Positions 1 through 7,236 of a stretch of 64,000 bases of DNA are shown here, one piece after another. Source of the DNA: a virus; IMG/VR virus record IMGVR_UViG_3300032334_001259, positions 274,436 through 338,435 of that record. The stretch is one strand, 5' to 3'. Numbering within the stretch: position 1 is the first letter of the stretch; every line of letters begins with the position of its first letter. The notes beneath the pieces were generated by a model, which worked only from the letters and a program-made list of their open reading frames with translations, was not told where the DNA came from and ran no database searches. A program made the translations under genes and the position numbers.

Positions 1-8
1 ACACGTTA

Positions 9-107
9 TAAGCTAGTTATTACATCTTATATTTTGTAAGTTTTTTAATTTTTAAGCTAGTTATTTTTCTAAAGTTAGTTTTCTACTGTTTCTATTTTAA
101 GCTAGTT
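9..107. repeat. Short direct repeats TAAGCTAGTT
   Basis: The 10-base word TAAGCTAGTT occurs exactly at 9-18, 53-62 and 98-107, with an imperfect copy (TAAAGTTAGTT) at 70-80. The spacing of the exact copies is 44 and 45 bases, about four helical turns. The repeats lie in an AT-rich non-coding stretch at the 3' end of a minus-strand gene cluster. They could be a protein-binding array or part of an element that continues beyond the left edge; the role is unknown. Confidence 0.5.
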
Positions 108-138
108 GTAGGGGAGTTCCGCACTCGCCTACATTTTT
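108..138 (+). terminator. Hairpin, probable terminator
   Basis: GTAGG (108-112) pairs with CCTAC (128-132), and an inner GAGT/ACTC pairing extends the stem past one mismatch. A T-rich tract follows on the plus strand (134-138), so it best terminates rightward transcription coming from outside the window. It could also protect the 3' end of the leftward message from the gene at 141-347. Confidence 0.45.
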
Positions 139-140
139 AT

Positions 141-347
141 TTAGCACTTAATACCGATATCACTCAACATTTCTTTCGCTTCACTACATTCTTGTTCTGT
201 CAGTTCATCACTCATTGCACTTAAAAACAACAATTCAAGTTCAGTTTCATCAAGATTTGTTGTCCAATCAACAGGTTCTTCTTTTTGTGGCCAAGTTTGT
301 TGAAAAGTAAACTTATAATTCCAAAAGTTTTGTTTATCGTTTTCCAT
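141..347 (-). CDS. Small acidic phage protein, unknown
   Basis: About 68 residues, acidic, with no domain I recognise. The start is placed at the ATG that overlaps the upstream stop as TAATG (position 347), the coupling used across this cluster; another ATG lies two codons upstream at 353. It is the last gene of the minus-strand group before the hairpin and repeats at the left edge. No signal peptide or membrane segment is visible. Confidence 0.55.
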   Translation of the reverse strand: MENDKQNFWNYKFTFQQTWPQKEEPVDWTTNLDETELELLFLSAMSDELTEQECSEAKEMLSDIGIKC

Positions 348-568
348 TACCATGCCTCATAATCAGTTACATCTTTTTTAGCGATTTGTTGACCATCGTC
401 ATCAAAAGCGATAGCATTAATACTTTGACCAATGCCAGTAACATTTTCAGAAATAATCTTTACACTTCTGGCAGTCATCATTAAATCACCATCAAGCCAC
501 TCTTTAATTTTAAAGAGTTCGTTAGTGAGAATGTGAACGCCAGTAGTGTTACGTTTTCTTTTAGTCAC
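347..568 (-). CDS. Small phage protein, unknown
   Basis: About 73 residues if translation begins at the GTG at 568, which overlaps the stop of the upstream gene (561) by 8 nt; the frame is open upstream to 613 but that part overlaps the neighbour. Basic start (VTKRKRN) and acidic end (DVTDYEAW). No recognised domain. Probably translationally coupled between its neighbours. Confidence 0.5.
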   Translation of the reverse strand: MTKRKRNTTGVHILTNELFKIKEWLDGDLMMTARSVKIISENVTGIGQSINAIAFDDDGQQIAKKDVTDYEAW

Positions 569-767
569 GATCCATTGCAGCCGCTTCGTTGATAAGTTCA
601 ACAAGTTCTTCAACTGAACTTACAAGAATCTTTGCACTCTTCCAATCTTCGTTACTATCACGACCACTAATTTCAAACATATAACCATTGTCATACATTC
701 TAATAGTAATATCTTCATTTACCTTTGCAAGTTTATCACCGATCTTCATAGTTTTTCCTTTTGCCAT
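561..767 (-). CDS. Small phage protein, unknown
   Basis: 68 residues beginning MAKGKTMKIG. The start is set by a strong ribosome site (AAGGAGAGAG) directly upstream of the ATG at 767, so the longer open frame to 815 is not used. A near-consensus sigma70 promoter (788-815) lies just upstream, making this the first gene of an early-type leftward operon. No recognised domain. Confidence 0.65.
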   Translation of the reverse strand: MAKGKTMKIGDKLAKVNEDITIRMYDNGYMFEISGRDSNEDWKSAKILVSSVEELVELINEAAAMDRD

Positions 768-787
768 TTCTCTCTCCTTATAAACAT

Positions 788-815
788 AGTATAGCATTAA
801 ATTAGCATATGTCAA
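788..815 (-). promoter_or_regulatory. Sigma70-type early promoter
   Basis: Minus strand: TTGACA (815-810), 16-bp spacer, TATACT (793-788). It reads into the gene starting at 767, whose ribosome site follows at once. Near-consensus host promoter, typical of early phage genes. Confidence 0.75.
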
Positions 816-818
816 GTA

Positions 819-1181
819 TTATTTTAACGAATATTTTTCTAACATATACAGCATATAATGAAAGACTTTTGCACCATATCTTATTTTAAACGTATAAGTT
901 CCAGGTGTATCCATATATCCATAGTGATTATAAAGAATTTTGTTATCAGATGACCTATATACCCCAAATCTATCCAATAAAACTAAATGTGTATCATCAC
1001 ACATGATTTTTTTAATAATTACTTTACCATAATCTAATTTGACACAAATGTTTGTTATAGTTTTAGGATCATGTTCAAACACATATACTTTGACCCCATC
1101 ATCTGATTCTTCAATACAGTTAGGAGTTAAAGAATATTTTGAATTATCAAATGTTTCGAGATATAATTTTATTTTTTGCAT
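819..1181 (-). CDS. Unknown protein, 120 residues
   Basis: No recognised domain. The N-terminal 12 codons overlap the 3' end of the radical SAM gene (stop at 1147) in another frame, so it is probably coupled to that gene. No clear ribosome site precedes the ATG at 1181. Contains alternating hydrophobic strands (KVYVFEHD, KVIIKKIM) suggesting a small beta-rich fold. It ends just before the sigma70 promoter for the next cluster. Confidence 0.6.
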   Translation of the reverse strand: MQKIKLYLETFDNSKYSLTPNCIEESDDGVKVYVFEHDPKTITNICVKLDYGKVIIKKIMCDDTHLVLLDRFGVYRSSDNKILYNHYGYMDTPGTYTFKIRYGAKVFHYMLYMLEKYSLK

Positions 1182-2682
1182 TGGTTTCTTTATATATTTT
1201 CATCAAGTTATCAACTTCGGCAACCCATTTATTAATTACAAAAGCATCATGTCTTTCATAATTTAAACTATCTGCAAATTCAATTAGTCTATACCAACGG
1301 TCAATTCTTACATCAAAAGTATTTTCTGGGTTAACAGTGCTTGTCCAAAATTTTTGATATAAGTGTAAATCAACATTATGTGTTAACCCATGAGATTTCA
1401 TTATTTCTCGATTGGTAAAAAGAGGTGCATTTTCATTTAACATGAGTGTTGGACTTGCAACCCATGTTATCATCTTATTTGCAGCAAGATGTGAATGTCT
1501 TTTAAACATTTCTAAAGTTTGTTGAAAATCTTCTTCGGTTTCTGTTGGATAACCAACAATCATTAACCATATTTGTTTAATGCCAACCCTGTGCAAATTT
1601 TGAATACTATAATCAAGATCGTCATTATTGAATTTCTTTTTCATATCAAACCTTACACGTTCACTACCGCTCTCTACACCAATGCTCCACCGTTTGCAAC
1701 CTGCTCTTGCAGCCAAGTCAAAATCTTCTTCTGGCATTTGATGTTTTCCACGGAAAATAGCATAGCCTTGATAACTAATTTCATTGGGAATTTCTTTTGC
1801 TAAAATTTCATTGATGCGTCTATAATTGGTGACACTACCGTTTATTAAGTTATCTGTAAACTCTACATTACGAATACCAGTATTTCTATAATAAGAAATT
1901 ATTTCGTTTGCTACTTTTTCAGGATCTCTATATATAAATTTTGGCCAAAAACTTTCAACATCACAAAATGTGCATTTTCTTATACAACCTTTACTTCCTG
2001 TTACAACAAAATAAGGTTCTTGAACTATTCTCTCTAGGGTAGGATGGTTTTCAAGTTTTTTGTATTTAGTTAAATCATAATCACTATATTTTGGAAGTGG
2101 AACTAAATCTAAATCTTCTTTAGTTTGTTGTGGAGATTCATAAATTCCTGTAATATTTTCTTTTATTACTGTTATAATACTACTTTCCGCATCACCTACT
2201 ACAACAGTGTCAGCAATACCATTCTCAATAAAATTGACATAGTGTTTTTTAGAATTTGTAGTTAAACCACTTGTAACTTCTAAACCCTTACCACCAGCAA
2301 TAATTTTAATATGGGGGTAATATCTTCTTATCAAATAACTTATAATAAAAGAAAAATCTAAACTTTCACTTGTAAAAATACTTAAACCAATCCATTCTGG
2401 ATTATGTGTGATTACTAAATTGTTTAAAAATTTTTTAGTAAATTTTAATATATCTAAAAATAATCTACGTGGAAGTTTAAAGTCATACACATATCCAATG
2501 CAAAAAGTATTTTTTACCCCGATCCAATGGGGATTATCTATAAATTTTTCAAGAAAAAGTGTATTAAAATCAACAGCAGTTGCAGTTATGCCTGCATCAT
2601 TTAAGCAAGCACTTAATAAAATCGGCGCAACTTGAGGATGTGGGTGTATATAAGGAACACTTAATATTACTACTTTAGACAT
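1147..2682 (-). CDS. Radical SAM protein with B12-binding-like N-terminus
   Basis: 511 residues. The N-terminal 170 residues have the cobalamin-binding-like Rossmann layout of B12-dependent radical SAM enzymes (VVILSVPYIHPHPQVAPILLS; IIAGGKGLEVTSG), followed by the radical SAM core with the CxxxCxxC cluster motif CIRKCTFCD near residue 235 and an ELP3/MiaB-like strand pattern. Such enzymes reduce SAM with a 4Fe-4S cluster to start radical methylation or rearrangement. Substrate unknown. A second, different radical SAM gene lies at 7233-9185. Start chosen at ATG 2682, with AAGG upstream. Confidence 0.85.
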   Translation of the reverse strand: MSKVVILSVPYIHPHPQVAPILLSACLNDAGITATAVDFNTLFLEKFIDNPHWIGVKNTFCIGYVYDFKLPRRLFLDILKFTKKFLNNLVITHNPEWIGLSIFTSESLDFSFIISYLIRRYYPHIKIIAGGKGLEVTSGLTTNSKKHYVNFIENGIADTVVVGDAESSIITVIKENITGIYESPQQTKEDLDLVPLPKYSDYDLTKYKKLENHPTLERIVQEPYFVVTGSKGCIRKCTFCDVESFWPKFIYRDPEKVANEIISYYRNTGIRNVEFTDNLINGSVTNYRRINEILAKEIPNEISYQGYAIFRGKHQMPEEDFDLAARAGCKRWSIGVESGSERVRFDMKKKFNNDDLDYSIQNLHRVGIKQIWLMIVGYPTETEEDFQQTLEMFKRHSHLAANKMITWVASPTLMLNENAPLFTNREIMKSHGLTHNVDLHLYQKFWTSTVNPENTFDVRIDRWYRLIEFADSLNYERHDAFVINKWVAEVDNLMKIYKETNAKNKIISRNI

Positions 2683-2687
2683 TGACC

Positions 2688-3005
2688 TTATTTAAACGCA
2701 CAAAATAATGGTTTAACATCTTTAGAACCATCACTCATTGTAAAAAATCCCCAAGCCTCTTTTGTTTTAACATTCCAAACAACCTTAAACATATTGCCAT
2801 TTGCATATTGTACAACTGTGAGATTAGGGTCATCCCAATAAGTTTTAGCGGGTTGAAAATCTCTATCACCCCACTGTATCATAGCAGTGCTTCCACCTTC
2901 AACGACAGTGAAATTTTCACCAGTTTGAAAAGCACATACAATACTATTTGTTTTAGCCACTGCAGGCGTAGCAAAAAGCAACGCTGCTAATAAAATCTTC
3001 TTCAT
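2688..3005 (-). CDS. Secreted protein, 105 residues
   Basis: Starts MKKILLAALLFATPAVAK, a clear Sec signal peptide with cleavage expected after AVA. The mature part is about 85 residues with two cysteines (IVCAF and PLFCAF) that could form a disulfide. The ATG at 3005 overlaps the stop of the upstream gene as ATGA, preferred over a start four codons upstream. No known family. In a phage such periplasmic proteins may act on the host envelope or block superinfection; this is inference. Confidence 0.65.
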   Translation of the reverse strand: MKKILLAALLFATPAVAKTNSIVCAFQTGENFTVVEGGSTAMIQWGDRDFQPAKTYWDDPNLTVVQYANGNMFKVVWNVKTKEAWGFFTMSDGSKDVKPLFCAFK

Positions 3006-3364
3006 GCTACGCTCCATGTATAATCATCAACTGTCATAACAGTTTCCATACCATCATATTCATCAATCCGATACTTTGTGCCAGATGGTAATTCACGGAT
3101 TTGCAAATCACTAAAACGGTCACTTGCCTTATCACCCAATTCTTCTACAACCTGCACAAGGTTAGGATCAGTGCGTGAAATATCATGGTCGGACCAGTAT
3201 TCGCCATCACGTTTCCAATGGCTAAAAAACTCGTTATCATTATCTTCACCAAGTGTCATTTTGGCACTTTCCAAAGTAAAGCCACTCAATTCAGCATACC
3301 GAAGAATTGCCTCTTTAGACAATCCAAATCCACCATAACATGCATTATATACAATTTTGGTCAT
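3002..3364 (-). CDS. Conserved-looking phage protein, unknown
   Basis: 120 residues starting MTKIVYNACYGGFGLS, a beginning that I recognise as widespread among hypothetical proteins of large phages, with no assigned function. Acidic, soluble, no membrane segment. ATGA overlaps link it to genes on both sides (3364/3361 and 3005/3002), so the three genes are one translational unit. Confidence 0.7.
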   Translation of the reverse strand: MTKIVYNACYGGFGLSKEAILRYAELSGFTLESAKMTLGEDNDNEFFSHWKRDGEYWSDHDISRTDPNLVQVVEELGDKASDRFSDLQIRELPSGTKYRIDEYDGMETVMTVDDYTWSVA

Positions 3365-3633
3365 ATGCCTACTGCCTCTGCTCTTTCACGATCTATACTC
3401 ATAATAACACTGTTACCAATATCTGTCAAGTCATTATTTGGGAAGAAAATGTAAGCATTTGGGTCATTTACCTTGGTGCCGTTTAGCCGTATGCCGCCGC
3501 TATCTACCAAACGGTTGAACTCACCTTTACTTTTAGCAAGTTTAGCATCTACGCCAATCTGTGCCAAGTCAATAGCACGAGCATATTCTGCCAGTGGAAT
3601 ATATTGCCAAGTTGTCAAGATTTCTTCTAACAC
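3361..3633 (-). CDS. S4-domain RNA-binding protein
   Basis: 90 residues that read like the C-terminal S4 domain of tyrosyl-tRNA synthetase: LAKSKGEFNRLVDSGGIRLN followed by GTKVND, the usual S4 helix-loop-strand pattern, after a short helical lead. S4 domains bind structured RNA. There is no catalytic synthetase domain, so this is a free-standing S4 module; a target among tRNAs, rRNA or phage RNA is possible. It starts with GTG at 3633, overlapping the stop of the upstream gene as TAGTG. Confidence 0.65.
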   Translation of the reverse strand: MLEEILTTWQYIPLAEYARAIDLAQIGVDAKLAKSKGEFNRLVDSGGIRLNGTKVNDPNAYIFFPNNDLTDIGNSVIMSIDRERAEAVGI

Positions 3634-3914
3634 TATACGTAATCCTCACTACATGTTGGACACAACAGTGTGCGTGTCATTTCTTTTATATCTGGGTTAT
3701 CAAATCTTGAAAATGCATCCCATACTGGTTCCATCTTGTAATAAGAATAGTTCCAACCACGCAACTGTTCTTTGCGCTTTGCTGCACGGTTTTCAATATT
3801 ATCAGCAAGGTTATCCCGCTCGCTTTCCTCATGTGCGTGTTCTTCTGTATGGCTACACGCATCACACGTAAGCGTAAGATGATATGTTTTAACTGTGAAG
3901 GTATCTAAACCCAT
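3633..3914 (-). CDS. Small protein with two CxxC motifs
   Basis: 93 residues starting MGLDTFTVKT at ATG 3914, which overlaps the stop of the gene at 3914-4090 as TGATG; the frame is open to 3962 but the upstream part lies inside that gene. CDAC near residue 19 and CPTC near residue 88 form a probable zinc-binding pair, with His-rich HTEEHAHEE between. Function unknown. Confidence 0.65.
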   Translation of the reverse strand: MGLDTFTVKTYHLTLTCDACSHTEEHAHEESERDNLADNIENRAAKRKEQLRGWNYSYYKMEPVWDAFSRFDNPDIKEMTRTLLCPTCSEDYV

Positions 3915-4090
3915 CAGTAAGTCTCTACTTCTTTCAACAACCGCTGACAGCGTTTGCGCCAATCATCACGCTGCTGTTGTGCCTTTTCATAACTCAATTC
4001 ATGCGAGTCATTAGCAATAAACCATACCAAATCACGATACTTCTCTAACTTGGCAATCTTTTCACGGATTGCGGTAATTTCCGCTTCCAT
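3914..4090 (-). CDS. Small coiled protein, 58 residues
   Basis: An ATG frame of 58 codons starting MEAEITAIREKIAKLEKYRD and ending KEVETY. Charged, helical, heptad-like spacing of I/L suggests a short coiled coil. It fills the gap between its neighbours exactly: its ATG overlaps the upstream stop (TAATG at 4090) and its stop overlaps the next start (TGATG at 3914). Function unknown. Confidence 0.65.
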   Translation of the reverse strand: MEAEITAIREKIAKLEKYRDLVWFIANDSHELSYEKAQQQRDDWRKRCQRLLKEVETY

Positions 4091-4539
4091 TACCGATACA
4101 CTCCTGATCCAGCAATATCTTTTAAGGTATGACCATGCAAGTCCTTGCGGAAGTTATCACGACCTTCTGCACTCATTTCAGCATAATCTAATTTGTATGC
4201 CAACCGACCACATCCAAAATACACGCAAATGTGGGTTTCGTGCCTGACCACTACCGTGTAGGCACCCGAAATTGCAGCACCACCCATGCCACCATAACCA
4301 AGTGCAGTGCTGCCCCAAGTCTGTGGGAACATTACTACTTCAACTTCATCTGCCTGAACACGGCGAGTTTTAGTAACTCTTGGTACGGTGTCGGTCTTCA
4401 TTGCCGCACCTTGTTGTTCCTTGCTCAAAGCACGGTAAGCATCCCAATCTCGGTCTTGGTAGGTAATTTCAGGCAAGTCACGATGCACAGCAGCGGCTAC
4501 GGCTTCATGCAGTGCATCAAATGGTGTTCCTAATCTCAT
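4090..4539 (-). CDS. Unknown phage protein, 149 residues
   Basis: Soluble protein with a Gly-rich centre (GYGGMGGAAISGAY). No recognised catalytic motif. TAATG overlaps join it to both neighbours (4539 and 4090). Base composition here is somewhat higher in G+C than in the surrounding late genes, as in most of this early-type cluster. Confidence 0.6.
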   Translation of the reverse strand: MRLGTPFDALHEAVAAAVHRDLPEITYQDRDWDAYRALSKEQQGAAMKTDTVPRVTKTRRVQADEVEVVMFPQTWGSTALGYGGMGGAAISGAYTVVVRHETHICVYFGCGRLAYKLDYAEMSAEGRDNFRKDLHGHTLKDIAGSGVYR

Positions 4540-4769
4540 TATTCAACTCCAAAATATTTCTTTATATCATCACGAATCTTTTGAGCAGTGCCATCAATTG
4601 TAGCATGAACATCACACCATTCCATACATTCACGCACAATCAACTGCGCAAACTTCTCAACATCTTCTTGTTCGGCATGTCCATTAATAAAGTAGTGTCT
4701 AGGTGTTTCATGATCTACATAGTTCAACAGACCAGCATCTAACGCAAGTTCTTTAATTCGCTCGTTCAT
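4539..4769 (-). CDS. Small phage protein (MNERIKELA type)
   Basis: 76 residues starting MNERIKELALDAGL at ATG 4769; an upstream extension to 4838 overlaps the neighbour and lacks a ribosome site. This opening and the segment EKFAQLIVRECMEWCD resemble small hypothetical proteins found in many myoviruses. Function unknown. A sigma70-like promoter (4829-4857) lies inside the upstream gene and would drive it. Confidence 0.7.
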   Translation of the reverse strand: MNERIKELALDAGLLNYVDHETPRHYFINGHAEQEDVEKFAQLIVRECMEWCDVHATIDGTAQKIRDDIKKYFGVE

Positions 4770-5061
4770 CATCCCAATTTTCCCAACACTCATACTCATC
4801 GTCCCAATGACGATTATCATATAATTTAATACTAACATAGAACCATAGTATTGTCAAGTCAAATTCTGGACCAGCATGATCACGACCAAACCACCAAGTG
4901 TCAAGATTGATGCTAAAAAATTCATCTAAACCGCTCCAAAATGAAACTTGTATTTCAAAATGTTTATGTCTGGTAATGCGGTAATTTCGTAAAAAAACAT
5001 TACGAGTTGATACCCAAGACTTGGCAAATGGATTGCCTATTCTCAAATGAAATCCTATCAT
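4753..5061 (-). CDS. Unknown phage protein, 102 residues
   Basis: Starts MIGFHLRIGNPF at the ATG that overlaps the upstream stop as ATGA (5061); a start three codons upstream is less likely. Aromatic-rich (many W, F, Y), soluble; the C-terminus ENWDDERAN overlaps the next gene by 17 nt. No function known to me. Confidence 0.65.
   Translation of the reverse strand: MIGFHLRIGNPFAKSWVSTRNVFLRNYRITRHKHFEIQVSFWSGLDEFFSINLDTWWFGRDHAGPEFDLTILWFYVSIKLYDNRHWDDEYECWENWDDERAN
4829..4857 (-). promoter_or_regulatory. Intragenic sigma70-type promoter
   Basis: Minus strand TTGACA (4857-4852), 17-bp spacer, TAGTAT (4834-4829), located inside the 102-residue gene and pointing at the gene starting at 4769. 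Consensus -35 and ideal spacing; function inside a coding region is inferred. Confidence 0.5.
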
Positions 5062-5297
5062 TCTGCCCACCTCATTGCAAATAGTGTTGCATGTTCTGGA
5101 TTATTAAACCTTATCTTTGTTTGTTTATACGTTGGTTTAGTTCTACTATCTGTATGCCACATTTCCCAACCATATGCTTTTAATCGTCGTTCATACGTTT
5201 TAACTTGACCTACATTTTCAACAAGCCAAATTACAATCTGCGACCACTCTTCGCCACCACGCCCATACAAACCAGGTATTGTAATTGTTTTGCTCAT
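5058..5297 (-). CDS. Small F-x-x-RW family protein (paralogue 1)
   Basis: 79 residues starting MSKTITIPGLYGRG at the ATG overlapping the upstream stop (ATGA, 5297). Its last residues NNPEHATLFAMRWAE match the ends of the products at 5294-5482 (EAYILFLVRWS), 5473-5697 (EDFLLWAVRWA) and 17144-17392 (EDATHFTLRWVD). The four also share a middle in which a Trp or Tyr-rich helix is followed by a beta strand. A local paralogous family of unknown role. Confidence 0.65.
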   Translation of the reverse strand: MSKTITIPGLYGRGGEEWSQIVIWLVENVGQVKTYERRLKAYGWEMWHTDSRTKPTYKQTKIRFNNPEHATLFAMRWAE

Positions 5298-5482
5298 GAC
5301 CAACGAACCAAAAATAAAATATACGCCTCTTTATCAAAAAAGTCAATAGTTTCCCAACCACGATAGCCAAATGAATTGTTTGGTAAGTTATCCAAGCACC
5401 ATTTTAGTATTTCTTCAAAAGAAGCAATACCATTATATTGCCATTCATTATACCATTGCCAATTCTCTGCTTTTATGCCCAT
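5294..5482 (-). CDS. Small F-x-x-RW family protein (paralogue 2)
   Basis: 62 residues starting MGIKAENWQWYNEW at ATG 5482; the upstream ATG at 5494 is an alternative. Overlaps the upstream gene by 10 nt. It ends DKEAYILFLVRWS, the family signature. Function unknown. Confidence 0.6.
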   Translation of the reverse strand: MGIKAENWQWYNEWQYNGIASFEEILKWCLDNLPNNSFGYRGWETIDFFDKEAYILFLVRWS

Positions 5483-5697
5483 CGTACTGCCCACAATAAA
5501 AAATCTTCCTCACTGGCAAATTCAAGTGATACAAATCTTCCTTGGTCTCTGCCTATCGTTATACCTTGATCCTCATGCCACACTTCTGCTAATTGAATTA
5601 AGTGTTTTGGGTATTTTAGTTTACCATTATATTTTTTTACAATATAGGTATTACAACGATCAAACTGCCGTGAAACTTGGTTTATATCAATTATCAT
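5473..5697 (-). CDS. Small F-x-x-RW family protein (paralogue 3)
   Basis: 74 residues starting MIIDINQVSRQF. The start at 5697 is fixed by a good ribosome site (GAGGTAGGT) directly before the ATG; the longer frame to 5787 runs into the RNA ligase gene. Ends SEEDFLLWAVRWA, the shared family signature. Possibly a small regulator or inhibitor, by size only. Confidence 0.65.
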   Translation of the reverse strand: MIIDINQVSRQFDRCNTYIVKKYNGKLKYPKHLIQLAEVWHEDQGITIGRDQGRFVSLEFASEEDFLLWAVRWA

Positions 5698-5725
5698 ACC
5701 TACCTCAAAAAAGTAGTGGGCAACA

Positions 5726-6997
5726 TCAGTCGCCCACTGCACCATCATAGTTCCACTTAAATGAACCCCATAGTGAACGGGCTTCATCTACTTTGGTCTG
5801 GCTACCAAGATGCTTGCGGATCAAATCCATAACCATCTTACGAGTATTCTTACCATCAAACTTACCAAACACAATACCAGGTGCAAACTGGTCTTGTGCC
5901 TTGATAGTAGGCATCCACTCTAACGCATAACGCTTGCGGTCAAGACCATGAGCAACAACCGTGTCAAAATAGTGATCATATGACTTCACGGTTTGGTTTA
6001 CACCAATCCAAAAATCGGTTTCAAAATCTTCAACACGCTTGCGGTCATCATCCAACATAAACGCCTTTGCATCATCCATCTTTTCTTCAACAAGAAGTTC
6101 AATGATGTTCTTCTCGTGAAGCAGATGATCCTTGGTCTTATGAATACGCAAATACCACTCACCCTTGCACTTGACCATGTGACCATCGTCAAAGCGTATG
6201 ATATAACCTTCAATGCCTTCTGCATCTTTGGTTTCATCCATAAGGTGTGACATAGATTGTGCAGAACCTTGGTAAGTCTGCACCACTTCTATGTCAAACA
6301 TATCACCGTATTCTTGCAACCATTGTAGGCTTGCATACACGCCGCTATCCTTACGACGAGCAGCAATCAACACAAGACGATCTACAGGATAGTCCACAAC
6401 AATACGTTGCTTACGTGAACACCATTCAAAGATAGGAGTGTAACCTGTCTTGTTTTCACACCAACGAGCAAATTGCTCATACTGTGGATGACGAGCAACA
6501 AACTCTTCTGCTTGCATAGAGACTTCGGTCAAACCCATCTTGGTTCCCCAACGGATGCTACCATCAGGCATGTAGACAGGCGTGATCATAGAGCCGTCTA
6601 ACTTCTCCAAGATAACATGTGGCTGCGTGAAGTCAATCACACCAAACTGCGTTTCATCACGTTCACCAATGTTGAAGAACTTGTGCAGACGGCGTGACAT
6701 GATAGAGCCGTCCTTGTGGAACAGCATACCACGACACTCACGACGAATAGCCGCAAGGTTGACAGATTCAGGGCAACGCTGTGAACCACAGTGATCAATA
6801 TCCTTGATCAATTGCTTGCAACCAGGACACCAGTATTCATCTTCCGTAACAGGAGGAAAGGTATCGGTCATGGATACCATGTAGTTGACTACATAGCCCC
6901 AATCACGTTCTGCAATGATAAACTCATCACGACCTTCAATCGCAGGACGAACCTGATCAAGGTGGGTGATGCGTGGGAAATCATACTTCATAGCCAT
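5726..6997 (-). CDS. RNA ligase, T4 Rnl1-like
   Basis: 423 residues. Nucleotidyltransferase motif I EKLDGS (adenylated lysine, near residue 133), motif Ia RECRGMLF, motif III-like PIFEWCS, motif IV EGIEGYIIRF and motif V MVKCK are all in order, as in T4 RNA ligase 1, which is of similar size. Such enzymes reseal tRNAs cut by host anticodon nucleases. Odd feature: a four-Cys insert (CPGC ... CGSQRC, near residues 57-75) that could bind zinc. Early promoter at 7011-7038, ribosome site GGAG before ATG 6997. Partners: kinase at 19036 and phosphatase at 19885. Confidence 0.88.
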   Translation of the reverse strand: MAMKYDFPRITHLDQVRPAIEGRDEFIIAERDWGYVVNYMVSMTDTFPPVTEDEYWCPGCKQLIKDIDHCGSQRCPESVNLAAIRRECRGMLFHKDGSIMSRRLHKFFNIGERDETQFGVIDFTQPHVILEKLDGSMITPVYMPDGSIRWGTKMGLTEVSMQAEEFVARHPQYEQFARWCENKTGYTPIFEWCSRKQRIVVDYPVDRLVLIAARRKDSGVYASLQWLQEYGDMFDIEVVQTYQGSAQSMSHLMDETKDAEGIEGYIIRFDDGHMVKCKGEWYLRIHKTKDHLLHEKNIIELLVEEKMDDAKAFMLDDDRKRVEDFETDFWIGVNQTVKSYDHYFDTVVAHGLDRKRYALEWMPTIKAQDQFAPGIVFGKFDGKNTRKMVMDLIRKHLGSQTKVDEARSLWGSFKWNYDGAVGD

Positions 6998-7010
6998 TCT
7001 CCATTAGGCT

Positions 7011-7038
7011 ATAATACCACAATTTAGCGGTTTGTCAA
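7011..7038 (-). promoter_or_regulatory. Sigma70-type early promoter (RNA ligase)
   Basis: Minus strand TTGACA (7038-7033), 16-bp spacer, TATTAT (7016-7011), followed by a GGAG ribosome site and the RNA ligase ATG at 6997. Confidence 0.75.
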
Positions 7039-7236
7039 GAGATCAATTCGGGTCTTAAGTACTTCTAATTCAAAGAGTTTTCCAAAGGCTTTACGGGCTT
7101 CCCGTTCACATTGGTCCTCTAACCTGTCAAAATGGTCTACTAACAGGTAGGCTTGATAGGAATAAAATACTAAAATAGCACATATTCCCATGCCCAATAA
7201 CCAAGCCAAAAATAGCGACAAATAATATAATATCAT
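7024..7236 (-). CDS. Small membrane protein
   Basis: 70 residues. One long N-terminal hydrophobic segment (about residues 2-27, YYLSLFLAWLLGMGICAILV) then a charged helical tail (EDQCEREARKAF). Its ATG overlaps the stop of the radical SAM gene (ATGA). A sigma70 promoter at 7243-7270 has its -10 box ending 6 nt before the ATG, so an almost leaderless message is possible. Function unknown. Confidence 0.6.
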   Translation of the reverse strand: MILYYLSLFLAWLLGMGICAILVFYSYQAYLLVDHFDRLEDQCEREARKAFGKLFELEVLKTRIDLLTNR

